NCBI RefSeq assembly: GCF_022701195.1
Contig: NZ_CP078089.1
Coordinates: 1,984,001-2,048,000 of the forward strand
DNA: 64,000 bases
DNA from: Allobaculum mucilyticum
GTDB taxonomy: Bacteria; Bacillota_I; Bacilli_A; Erysipelotrichales; Erysipelotrichaceae
Direction of reading: 5' to 3'
Translations under genes and position numbers: made by a program
In this document: in pieces, positions 39,366 through 47,759 of the stretch
Numbering within the stretch: the stretch's first letter is position 1
How the letters are laid out: each line of letters begins with the position of its first letter
Notes under the pieces: model-generated
Databases searched by the model: none
What the model saw: the letters and a program-made list of their open reading frames with translations, nothing else
What the model was told of the DNA's origin: nothing

Positions 39366-41453
39366 TTACTGCTGAGCATGCTTATCTTTTTCGGACGATT
39401 GTGCGGCTGTGTTCTTTCCTTTGTTTGGCTGATTTGCGCCGGATGGACCGGACTGACGCGTGCGCTGGGTACGGTTTTTATGCTGGGCAGCAAGTTCTTC
39501 CATCGCCTTGCGGGAGTTCAGGATGACCGGAATAACGATCGGGTTGCGGTGCGTCTTCTTATAGAGGAAAGGCTCAAGGGAAGAGCGGATGCAGTTTTTG
39601 ATGTCTGCGAAAGTGACACGCTCTTTGAGTCTTGCCTGCAGGTTGTTGGAGACGATGAACTCAGCTTCTTTAAGCAGAGACTGCGCATCTTTTAAGAAGA
39701 CAAAGCCGCGGGAGACGATGACCGGACGGGCGAGAAGGCGGTTGGTCGAAGAGTCGATCGGAACAATAACGGCGACCAGACCGTTGTCCGCAAGAATGCG
39801 GCGGTCTTTGAGGACTGCGGTCGAAAGACCGGAGATATCGTTGCCGTCTACGTAAATGTCATCACCCTGATAGCGCCAGTCGGACTGGATGACTTCATGG
39901 TTGCGCAGCAGCAGAACGTCGCCGTTTGCGCAGACGAAGATGCGCTCTGGCGGAATGCCAAGTTCCATAGCAGACGCGCGATGCTGCATGAGCATCTTGT
40001 GTTCGCCATGAATCGGCATGAAGTAGCGGGGCTTGATCAGCTGCATCATCAGCTTCTGCTCCTGTTTAGAAGCATGGCCGGTGGTATGCAGGTTATTCAG
40101 GACGGATTTGTTCAGAACGGTTGCGCCGGAGCGGAACAGCTTGTCGACAATCCGGTTGACGGAAGCATCGTTGCCCGGAATCGGGTTGGAAGAGAAAACG
40201 ACGGTATCGGTCGGCTTGAGGTGGATGAAGCGGTGGGTGCCGTTGACGATACGCGAAAGAGCAGCTAACGGTTCGCCCTGGCTTCCTGTACAGAGGATGC
40301 AGACTTTCTGATCCGGTGTAGAGCGGAGTTCTTCCGGTGAAAGAAGTTCAGAGTCTTTGACTTTGATTACGCCCATCTTGCGGCCAATTTCGACGACGTT
40401 TTCCATCGAACGGCCGAAGACTGCGACTTTGCGTCCGGTTTTGACAGCTGCTTCAATGATCTGCGCAACGCGGTAAACGTTGGAAGCAAAGGTCGCCACG
40501 ATGATGCGGTGCTTTGCACTCTGCATGATGCGCAGGATTTCCTTTGCGACATCTTTTTCAGAAATAGAGAAGCCGTCGACACCGGAGTTGGTGGAGTCGG
40601 ACATGAGCAGATCGGGTTTGAGTGCGCCGATGTAGGCCATCTTCTGGTAGTCGGCGTTCTGTCCGATCGGGGTCAGGTCAAATTTGAAGTCGCCGGTATG
40701 AACGATTGTTCCATTTGGCGTGGTAATCATGACGCCAAGGGAATCCGGGATTGAGTGGATCGTGTTGAAGAATCCGATGTTGAAGTATTTGGTCTTGATG
40801 GCCGAATCTTCATTGATTTCAATGATCGGGACTTTCGGTGCATCGCGATGCTCCGAGAGTTTCTTTTCAATGAGGGCTTTGGCAAAGCGCGGTGCATAGA
40901 TGGCATCAATGCCGACCTGCTTGATCAGAAAGGGGATGCCGCCGATGTGGTCCTCGTGACCGTGGGTGATGACGAGGATTTTGCGCTTGTTGTTATTGCG
41001 GATCAGATGATGGTAATCCGGGATGACATAGTCAACGCCGAGCAGGTCGTCATCTGGAAAGAGGACGCCGCAGTCGACGATGGCAATTTCGTTGCCCTGC
41101 TCATAGCAGTACATGTTCTTGCCGACTTCGCCAAGACCGCCAAGGGCGTAAATCTGCGTGTCGGTCGGCAGAACTTTGGTTCTGGAAGACTGTGCGGGAA
41201 GTCCCGGTGCTGTGTTGCGGGGATGGCCGGATGCCGGTGCGCCTGTTTTTTTGCGGGCGTGCACGGCAGCATTCTGGCGGTGAACCGGACGGCGAAGGGT
41301 CCGTTTCTGCTCGCCTGCCGGTTTTTTTGCCGGCTGGCTGCTGTTTTCTTTAACGGTGCCGCTTTCTTCTGTCTGCGGAGCGCTGACAGCCTGGGCACCC
41401 GTATTTGTCGGTTTATTGGTCATGGATCTGGATGCGTATCCTTTCCTGGGCAT
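39366..41453 (-). CDS. Ribonuclease J
   Basis: A 695-aa metallo-beta-lactamase-fold RNase (5'-3' exo and endo) central to mRNA decay. IYALGGLGEVGKN marks the enzyme start near residue 101. Metal ligands sit in HGHEDHIGG (164-172) and HTGDFKFD. The beta-CASP part includes FASNVYRVAQIIEAA and GSQGEPLAALSRI, and the C-domain HGEHKMLMQH. The first 95 or so residues are a basic, Pro/Ala/Lys/Arg-rich extension not usual in RNase J. An alternative start at MTNKPT (residue 11) is possible; neither start has an ideal ribosome site. The basic, Gln-rich C-terminus is also low complexity. Confidence 0.92.
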   Translation of the reverse strand: MPRKGYASRSMTNKPTNTGAQAVSAPQTEESGTVKENSSQPAKKPAGEQKRTLRRPVHRQNAAVHARKKTGAPASGHPRNTAPGLPAQSSRTKVLPTDTQIYALGGLGEVGKNMYCYEQGNEIAIVDCGVLFPDDDLLGVDYVIPDYHHLIRNNNKRKILVITHGHEDHIGGIPFLIKQVGIDAIYAPRFAKALIEKKLSEHRDAPKVPIIEINEDSAIKTKYFNIGFFNTIHSIPDSLGVMITTPNGTIVHTGDFKFDLTPIGQNADYQKMAYIGALKPDLLMSDSTNSGVDGFSISEKDVAKEILRIMQSAKHRIIVATFASNVYRVAQIIEAAVKTGRKVAVFGRSMENVVEIGRKMGVIKVKDSELLSPEELRSTPDQKVCILCTGSQGEPLAALSRIVNGTHRFIHLKPTDTVVFSSNPIPGNDASVNRIVDKLFRSGATVLNKSVLNNLHTTGHASKQEQKLMMQLIKPRYFMPIHGEHKMLMQHRASAMELGIPPERIFVCANGDVLLLRNHEVIQSDWRYQGDDIYVDGNDISGLSTAVLKDRRILADNGLVAVIVPIDSSTNRLLARPVIVSRGFVFLKDAQSLLKEAEFIVSNNLQARLKERVTFADIKNCIRSSLEPFLYKKTHRNPIVIPVILNSRKAMEELAAQHKNRTQRTRQSGPSGANQPNKGKNTAAQSSEKDKHAQQ

Positions 41454-41937
41454 TCTCTTAATCCATAATTCTGGATGAAATGCTCAAAACAGTATGTAAA
41501 GTAAATTTAAAATAGGTAAAAAACAAAAATATTAAATAAGAAATGTAAGTGGTGAAGCAGACAGGTAAATCAGTCGAAGAACAGCTCTGCAATAAGATCT
41601 GCAGGATGGTCAGAGGGGGTCTGAGCGGCTGTTCTGTGGTATGAATGGAAATCCAGTCCAGTCTGCAGAATAAACAGAACAGACCGGATAAAAAGATCGC
41701 TCCTGTACTGTCATTTTAACATAGCCTGCCGGACAACCCGGAACAGGAAAGCATGCTCATTTTGTTGGCACAAAGCATGCCTCAGGCCAGAAGGCAGACA
41801 GAAAAGAAACAGTCTGAAAAGACAGGGCGGTTTGCGGAAAGGCAAGCCCATAAAAAAGCTCCTGCAGCCTGTGAACAGGTGCAGGAGCTTGCCGTTCTCA
41901 ATGAAGCCAGACCCTGCCATTCTGACAGAGTGAAAAG
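41454..41937. other. RNase J upstream region
   Basis: No gene. On the minus strand an extended -10 (TGTTAAAAT, about 41721-41713) is a weak promoter candidate, which would give RNase J a leader of about 260 nt. That leader has several short stems, for instance ACAGCTC near 41581 against GAGC-GGCTGT near 41623. The stretch closest to the gene (41500-41550) is very AT-rich. Confidence 0.35.
41852..41889 (-). terminator. Terminator of def
   Basis: On the minus strand AGCTCCTGCA pairs with TGCAGGAGCT, with inner CCTG/CAGG, followed by TTTTTTA. Confidence 0.9.
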
Positions 41938-42483
41938 CTAGTCGATGAGGGCAGAGCCTTCCGGAACCGGTTTTCCGATATGATCGTAATACAGGATACC
42001 GGAAAGATGGTCGATTTCGTGCTGAAGGACAATTGCTGCATAGCCAGTCGCCTGAATGACCACGTTCTGTTTTGTCAGCAGATCATAGGCGCGCACTTTA
42101 ATGGATTCCGGACGGTAAACGAGACCTTCGTGCAGTTCGGGAACCGACAGGCAGCCTTCTCCGGTGGACAGAGCAGCATGGCGGGTGCTCTTCGAAATGA
42201 TTTTCGGATTGACTAAAGCCCATTCGAGCGTAGAACCGTCATCCATCGGGACAACGACCGCAATCATTTTTTTAAGAACGCCGACCTGAACCGCGGCAAG
42301 GCCAACTGCAGGGGAAAGGTTTCTCTTCTCGCAGAGCTCATCATCCTGACTGTCCTTGACATAGGCATACATCGCAGAAAGAAGTTCTTCATCTTCAGCA
42401 GACAGCGGAAGGGGTACATTTGCCGATTTCTGCCGGATCATTGGATGATCGTCATGAATGATGGAATCGTTATTCAGTTCCAT
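41938..42483 (-). CDS. def: Peptide deformylase
   Basis: A 181-aa metalloenzyme that removes the formyl group from new protein N-termini. All three motifs are present: VGLAAVQVG, EGCLSVPE (metal Cys) and QHEIDHLSG (metal His pair and catalytic Glu). Length and the insert between motifs fit the Gram-positive type II enzymes. Transcribed alone, divergent from the ftsW/rodA gene. Confidence 0.96.
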   Translation of the reverse strand: MELNNDSIIHDDHPMIRQKSANVPLPLSAEDEELLSAMYAYVKDSQDDELCEKRNLSPAVGLAAVQVGVLKKMIAVVVPMDDGSTLEWALVNPKIISKSTRHAALSTGEGCLSVPELHEGLVYRPESIKVRAYDLLTKQNVVIQATGYAAIVLQHEIDHLSGILYYDHIGKPVPEGSALID

Positions 42484-42755
42484 ATAATAAATTCTCCTGT
42501 TCTCTTCTAGGGCGTATTCTAATCGCTTTAATGCCCTCTTTCAAACCTGCAGAGAAAAGCCGATGAGCTTTCCATATGCTAAAATAGGGTGCAATTTGCA
42601 AAGAATGAATTCTGACGATATTTTAACCGCATTGTACTGGTTCAATAGGACCGTGCCGGCTTTTCCGGGCGATCTCTGATTCCAGAAAAGTACGGCAGAA
42701 GAAACAACGCAAACAATCCAGCCATCCGCATGACGGATGATAAGGGGGTGGATCA

Positions 42756-44180
42756 ATGTCTGCTGTTTCTGTGGCAAATAAGCAGAAAACATCAAAGGCG
42801 GCCAGTCAGGCCGCTCATGAGGAAAAACAAAAACGCAGGCGGATACGCCAGACAAAGCGCACCCGTCCGGAACCCGCAGAGCAGAAGGAGAAATTCAGCT
42901 GGAAAAACTTCTTTACCCTGGCAAAGGGGAGCGATCCCTGGATCACAGCGGTAACGGTTATTCTGATTGTCTTTGGCATGATCATGGTCATTTCGACCAA
43001 GCAGGGAACAACGATCGGCGACACAAGAGGCTTTCTGATTGAAGTCATCAAGCAGCTCATGTTCCTGATCGTGGCCTGGGAATTTGGCGTGGTCTATCTT
43101 TCAAGGCATTACCCGTATGGTCTGTTCAACTACAAGTCGATGCAGAACATGCTGATTGCCGGCTATACCATCGTTCTGGTTCTGGTTGCCCTGGTCGGTA
43201 CAGAGGCCGGCGGTTCCAAAGCCTGGCTGCGCTTATTTGGCGGTCTGACCATTCAGCCCTCTGAATTTGGCAAGCCGCTGCTGATTATTCTTCTGGCTTC
43301 GGCAGCCCGTTTTGCGGGAATGAAGAAAAAGGCAAAATCCGGCGAGCCGGTTTCCTTTTTCCGGATGTTCTCCAGGCCGCTTATTCTGATGGGCATCAGC
43401 ATCATCTTTATCGGCGGTCTGCAGAAAGACTTCGGTTCGCTGATTATTACGCTCGGTATCGGCCTGGTCGGCCTGCTGGTTACCAGCGACGAGAACATCG
43501 AAAAATGGCAGAGGATCATCCTGATCAGCTTCCTCGTGATTCTGATCATTCTGATCATCGGTATTTACTTCTCCGATATTTTCGTCAGGCTGTTCTCCGA
43601 TACGCCGCTGCTGCGTCATATCGCCATTCGAATTGAGAACATGCAGGACCCGTATGCCAATATCCATTCGCAGGGCTATCAGCCGGCTAACGCGCTATAC
43701 TCGCTGGCGGATTCTGGCATCTTCGGAAAAGGCCTTGGCAATTCTGTACGTAAATACGGATTCCTGACGCAGGCAGAATCGGACTACATCCTGGCAATCG
43801 TTGTCGAAGAAACCGGCGTCATCGGTCTTGGACTGATTTCGATCTGCTACGCAATCCTGCTCTGGCGTCTGGCGCACTGGGCACTGGCTGCAAGAAAGCC
43901 GTATGACAAAGTGCTGTTCTCCTGCAGTGCAGCCTACTTCATGCTTCACTTCTTCATCAACGTGGGCGGCGTAAGCACGCTGATCCCGATGACCGGCGTG
44001 CCGCTGCTGATGATTTCAGCCGGCGGTTCGGCACTGATCAGTGCCTGCATGGTCATCGGCATTTGCCAGAACCGCATTGCCCGTCTGGTTCACGATGAAA
44101 AACTCCGCCTTGCACAGAAAGAAACGCTGCGCGAGCGGATCGAAGAATCGGATGAAGATCTTGTATACGAAGACAGCTGA
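42756..44180 (+). CDS. FtsW/RodA-family peptidoglycan polymerase
   Basis: A 474-aa SEDS-family membrane protein with about ten helices that polymerises lipid II. Family blocks: GSKAWLRLFGGLTIQPSEFGKPLL, a long central loop with IENMQDPYANIHSQGYQPANALYSLADSGIFGKGLG, EETGVIGLG, and VGGVSTLIPMTGVPLLMISAGGSALI. FtsW versus RodA cannot be settled from sequence alone. The N-terminal 55 or so residues form an unusually long basic cytoplasmic tail. Start supported by AGGGGGTGG. Confidence 0.9.
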   Translation: MSAVSVANKQKTSKAASQAAHEEKQKRRRIRQTKRTRPEPAEQKEKFSWKNFFTLAKGSDPWITAVTVILIVFGMIMVISTKQGTTIGDTRGFLIEVIKQLMFLIVAWEFGVVYLSRHYPYGLFNYKSMQNMLIAGYTIVLVLVALVGTEAGGSKAWLRLFGGLTIQPSEFGKPLLIILLASAARFAGMKKKAKSGEPVSFFRMFSRPLILMGISIIFIGGLQKDFGSLIITLGIGLVGLLVTSDENIEKWQRIILISFLVILIILIIGIYFSDIFVRLFSDTPLLRHIAIRIENMQDPYANIHSQGYQPANALYSLADSGIFGKGLGNSVRKYGFLTQAESDYILAIVVEETGVIGLGLISICYAILLWRLAHWALAARKPYDKVLFSCSAAYFMLHFFINVGGVSTLIPMTGVPLLMISAGGSALISACMVIGICQNRIARLVHDEKLRLAQKETLRERIEESDEDLVYEDS

Positions 44181-44221
44181 TCCCATAGATGCGCCCGACA
44201 AAAGTAACAAATAGCTGAAGT

Positions 44222-46047
44222 GTGTTCATAAATCTTGGACTGATCCGAATTTTTCAAAATAATGCTACAATTAATTGAAATTAATCTCGATTAAATTAAT
44301 ATTAGTAGTATAATATAATTGAATATTTCAGGGGTGTTTCTTATGTCGCAGTCCAAGTTCAAACCCATTCAGATGAATCTCTTCGATCTAACCTACTCAC
44401 TTTCTGATCGAAAGCTCAGAATGCTTGAATCCGGCTGGCCGGGCTATTTCAACCGTGTCATTATTCCTGAGCTGGTTAAACTTGAATCGATTTTTGAGCC
44501 TCTTTACTCAAAGAACACCAACACCAGACCTTCAACTCCTACATACCTCGTTTTAGCTATGCTTGTTTTGAAAGATCTGTTTACTCTGACAGACGAAGAA
44601 CTGGAGAGAAGCGTTACCTTTTCTCTGGAGTATCAGTTCGCTCTTGGAACAACGTCCTTTGAACATCAGCCGGTAAACCAGAGAACGCTTAACCGCTTTC
44701 GTGCTGCCAATGCCTTTTATATGCAGCAGACTGGCATCGATCTTCTCCATGAATTTGCCGAAAAACTGGCCAAGTCTCTTAAAGACGCCTATCTTGGCAC
44801 CAATCTCAAGCGGAGAATGGACTCCATCATGGTCGATAACGGCGCCAGAAAGCTTTCAAGACTGCAGCTGGCGCATGTGGTCATTAAAAACATGCTCATG
44901 GTTTTGGATGAAAACAAAATCGCAATCCCCGAGAATCTTCAACACTATATCGAGGACTTCGATGAGAATAAGGTTACTTATCACTCCCATACTCCGGCTG
45001 CGGCTAAACTGCAGACCGCTTTTCAGGATGCCTGTGCCGTTCGTGATCTGATTCCAGGCACGCTGAATGACTGTGAAGAAGCACAGATGCTCATCCGCTT
45101 TGTTTCCGAGCAGGTCAACACAAACACCGATGGCTCTTTTCATTCCGTTCGTGACGGAAAAGAGCTGAACTCGACTGTCCTGAACAATCCAGTTGAGCCG
45201 GAATCGACTTTCCGTAAGAAGGCCGGTGAAAATCACCAGGGATACGTTGGCAATTTCGCTGAAACAGTCGACCTCGATACCAACCGAAAGATCATCGACT
45301 CATTTGATTTCCAGCCCAATATCTACAGCGATTCCAAGTTCGCCAAAGATGAAATTCAGAAGATGGCTGAAGAAGGAGACGAAACAACTTTGGTTGCCGA
45401 CGGAGCCTACATCAGCGTGGATAACATCAATGAAGCAGCTGAACACGGAATTCAACTTGTAGGAACTGCTATGACGGGTAAAGAAACACCCGATTTGACT
45501 GCTGATTTCGAAATCGATGAAGAAACAAAAACGGTAACCTGCCCAAACGGAAAGACTGCAGATCGAGTAACCTACTACGAGAAAACCGATTCCTGGAATA
45601 TCTCATTCCACAAAGAAACAACCTGTAAAGATTGCCCATTCGCTGCAACTGGCCGATGCCCGATGAAAAATCACAAAAGAGTCAGATCTGGAACCATTTC
45701 CCAGAAGAAGATCCAAAGAGCACACCTTCAGCGGACCATGAAAAGTGAAGAGGCAATTGCCAATTACCGGTTCAGAAACGGTGTTGAAGCTATCCCAAAC
45801 CAGCTAAGAAGGAATCAAAAAATTGATACCCTTCCGTTCAGGGGGTTAGTGCGCAAAAAATTCGGATATACGTTAGCTATTACGGCAATAAACGTAAGAC
45901 GAGTGCTGAAATACGCACAAGAAGATGCCAAACAGGCATTGGATCTTCTTGTATCTTCGCTGATTCAAGCTATGTATGTGAAATATGCCCCAATTTCACA
46001 TATTGAACTCAATTTAGCTTTTGTTTGTGTTCACTATTGATGAACAC
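44222..46047 (+). mobile_element. IS1182-family insertion sequence
   Basis: About 1.83 kb. The ends share an imperfect inverted repeat beginning GTGTTCAT(A/C)AAT: left at 44222-44233, right as its complement at 46036-46047, overlapping the transposase stop. No target duplication is evident. The left end is much more AT-rich than its surroundings and holds the palindrome TTAATCTCGATTAA. Ends are inferred from the repeats. Confidence 0.8.
44343..46040 (+). CDS. IS1182-family transposase
   Basis: A 565-aa transposase. The N-terminal DUF772-like part includes YLVLAMLVLKDLFTLTDEELERSV and a QPVNQRTLNRFRA block. DDE-type residues appear in MDSIMVDNG and in LVADGAYIS. A Cys cluster (CKDCPFAATGRCPM) and the C-terminal RFRNGVEAIPNQLRRNQKIDTLPFRG are typical of IS1182. 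Start chosen at 44343 behind CAGGGG; an in-frame start at 44319 lacks a site. Intact. Confidence 0.93.
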   Translation: MSQSKFKPIQMNLFDLTYSLSDRKLRMLESGWPGYFNRVIIPELVKLESIFEPLYSKNTNTRPSTPTYLVLAMLVLKDLFTLTDEELERSVTFSLEYQFALGTTSFEHQPVNQRTLNRFRAANAFYMQQTGIDLLHEFAEKLAKSLKDAYLGTNLKRRMDSIMVDNGARKLSRLQLAHVVIKNMLMVLDENKIAIPENLQHYIEDFDENKVTYHSHTPAAAKLQTAFQDACAVRDLIPGTLNDCEEAQMLIRFVSEQVNTNTDGSFHSVRDGKELNSTVLNNPVEPESTFRKKAGENHQGYVGNFAETVDLDTNRKIIDSFDFQPNIYSDSKFAKDEIQKMAEEGDETTLVADGAYISVDNINEAAEHGIQLVGTAMTGKETPDLTADFEIDEETKTVTCPNGKTADRVTYYEKTDSWNISFHKETTCKDCPFAATGRCPMKNHKRVRSGTISQKKIQRAHLQRTMKSEEAIANYRFRNGVEAIPNQLRRNQKIDTLPFRGLVRKKFGYTLAITAINVRRVLKYAQEDAKQALDLLVSSLIQAMYVKYAPISHIELNLAFVCVHY

Positions 46048-46121
46048 CAAATCTGCCGTCAGCAAAATTGGGTATTTTGTCTGACGCATCATCCATATTG
46101 CTTTTAAGGATCGAACTTTCC

Positions 46122-46154
46122 GGCATGATTCACTTTGATGGATCATGCCTTTTC
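46122..46154 (+). terminator. Terminator downstream of IS1182 element
   Basis: GGCATGAT and ATCATGCC pair perfectly, followed by TTTTC. It may originally have ended the ftsW/rodA transcript, now displaced by the IS. The rest of 46048-46400 holds no gene. Confidence 0.65.
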
Positions 46155-46320
46155 TGATGTCCGGCCCCCTTTTACTAGCACCCGATACTGTCCCAAGAGT
46201 GATCGAATGGTATAAAATCAGCGGTACGGTCTTCAGAATGGATGCCGGAAAATGACCCCGAAAATGAATCAGGAAATGAACCTGAAGACGGATTCCGCCC
46301 GCAGACTTCCTGAAAAAGAC

Positions 46321-46348
46321 TTATTGAATATGGCTTACTTAATATAAG
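46321..46348 (+). promoter_or_regulatory. Candidate coaD promoter
   Basis: TTATTG at 46321-46326, 16-nt spacer, TATAAG at 46343-46348. Moderate -10, weak -35. Confidence 0.35.
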
Positions 46349-46400
46349 GATGAGCCTTACGCAAAACGAACACTGTTACAATCAGATGAAGGAGAACTGT

Positions 46401-46895
46401 ATGATTGCCTGTTATGCAGGATCATTTGATCCGCCAACACTTGGTCATGAAGACATCATTGCCCGCAGCGCAAAGCTGTTTGAAAAGGTAGTGGTTCTCA
46501 TCTCGGCCAACCCCGCAAAAAAAGGATTTCTTGAAGAAGAAGAACGTCTGCGCCTTCTTGAAGAAATCTGCGCCCCTTTTGACAACGTCATTGTAAAGAT
46601 CTGCCCGGGGCTCACAGTAGAAACCGCCCGTGAATACGGAGCCGGCGTGCTTGTCCGCTCCATGCGAAACGCCGCCGACTATGAGGGCGAAGTCTCTTTA
46701 GCCTGGGTGAACGGCCTGCTTGAAGACGGTATGGATACTCTGTTTCTTCCCGGCGATCCGGCTTATTCCTATATTTCTTCAACAGCCGTCCGGGATCTGC
46801 TCCGCTTTGGACAGAGCATTGCCGCTCTGGTTCCGCAGCCTGTCTTCCAGGCACTTCAGCCGGAACTTGCAGCAGAATCTGAAGCCGCGAAGTAA
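46401..46895 (+). CDS. coaD: Phosphopantetheine adenylyltransferase CoaD
   Basis: A 164-aa enzyme of coenzyme A synthesis joining ATP and 4'-phosphopantetheine. The nucleotidyltransferase motif is AGSFDPPTLGHEDII with His16, followed by RSMRNAADYEGE and SSTAVRDLLRFG. All three are slightly divergent from the common forms (GSFDPITNGH, RGLR, SSSxVR), but length and order match. Start at 46401 set by AAGGAG; the longer open frame from 46350 has no site. Confidence 0.92.
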   Translation: MIACYAGSFDPPTLGHEDIIARSAKLFEKVVVLISANPAKKGFLEEEERLRLLEEICAPFDNVIVKICPGLTVETAREYGAGVLVRSMRNAADYEGEVSLAWVNGLLEDGMDTLFLPGDPAYSYISSTAVRDLLRFGQSIAALVPQPVFQALQPELAAESEAAK

Positions 46896-47075
46896 CAAAG
46901 CAGCACAGTAATGAAGTAATAAAGTACTTACGTACGAAAAGCTGCAGAACAGACAGGCGGAAATTGCGCAGAATCCCGCTTCATCAATGAACTGCAGCAT
47001 ACATAAAACAAAATGTCCTGTAACACGCAGGATGAAAAGCGAAAATCATTTCGCAGCAGAAAGGAAGAGGACTGA

Positions 47076-47759
47076 ATGAATACACTGACAGACTGGGTAA
47101 GAGAAAAAGGCTATCAGCCGCAGGATCTGCCCCTTTACTACGAAGCCTGCACGCACTCGTCCTATGCAAACGAACACAACAACGGCGTTCCGGATAACGA
47201 ACGTCTCGAATTTATCGGCGACTCGGTTCTCCAGATCTGGAGTGCCGATACGCTCTATCACATGAAGCCGGTCATGCACGAAGGAAAAATGACGACCATC
47301 CGTGCGCAGACCGTCTGCGAACAGACGCTGGCCCGCCTGAACCAGCAGCTTGGCTGGTACAACTTCCTGCGCCTTGGCGTAGGCGAAGAACGCAGCGGCG
47401 GACGTACCCGTCCTTCGATTCTTGCCGACCAGTTTGAAGCCTGCATCGGCGCCATCTACCTCGATCTTGGCTATGGTGCCGCAAAAGCTGTTCTTGATGA
47501 ATACATGAAGCCGCTGATCAGCGCCAGCAAGCCGGAAGATGTCACCGACTATAAGACACAGCTGCAGGAATATGTGCAGACCGACAACCGCAAGACAATC
47601 CAGTACCGCCTGCTTGAAGAGACCGGTCCATCCAATGCGCCGACCTTCCGCATGGGCGTATTCCTGGATGATATCTGCATGGGCATCGGCGAAAGCTCGA
47701 CCAAAAAGCGCGCTGAACAGAAAGCCGCCAAAGAGGCGATCAGAAAGCTGGCCTGCTGA
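47076..47759 (+). CDS. rnc: Ribonuclease III
   Basis: A 227-aa double-strand RNA endonuclease for rRNA processing. The catalytic signature is NERLEFIGDSVLQIW (about residues 43-57), the second acidic cluster DQFEACIGAIYLDLG (about 113-127). The C-terminal dsRNA-binding domain runs from about residue 153 to KKRAEQKAAKEAIRKL. A normal AGGAAGAGG site precedes the start. The stop overlaps the polC start (TGATG), which implies coupling. Confidence 0.96.
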   Translation: MNTLTDWVREKGYQPQDLPLYYEACTHSSYANEHNNGVPDNERLEFIGDSVLQIWSADTLYHMKPVMHEGKMTTIRAQTVCEQTLARLNQQLGWYNFLRLGVGEERSGGRTRPSILADQFEACIGAIYLDLGYGAAKAVLDEYMKPLISASKPEDVTDYKTQLQEYVQTDNRKTIQYRLLEETGPSNAPTFRMGVFLDDICMGIGESSTKKRAEQKAAKEAIRKLAC

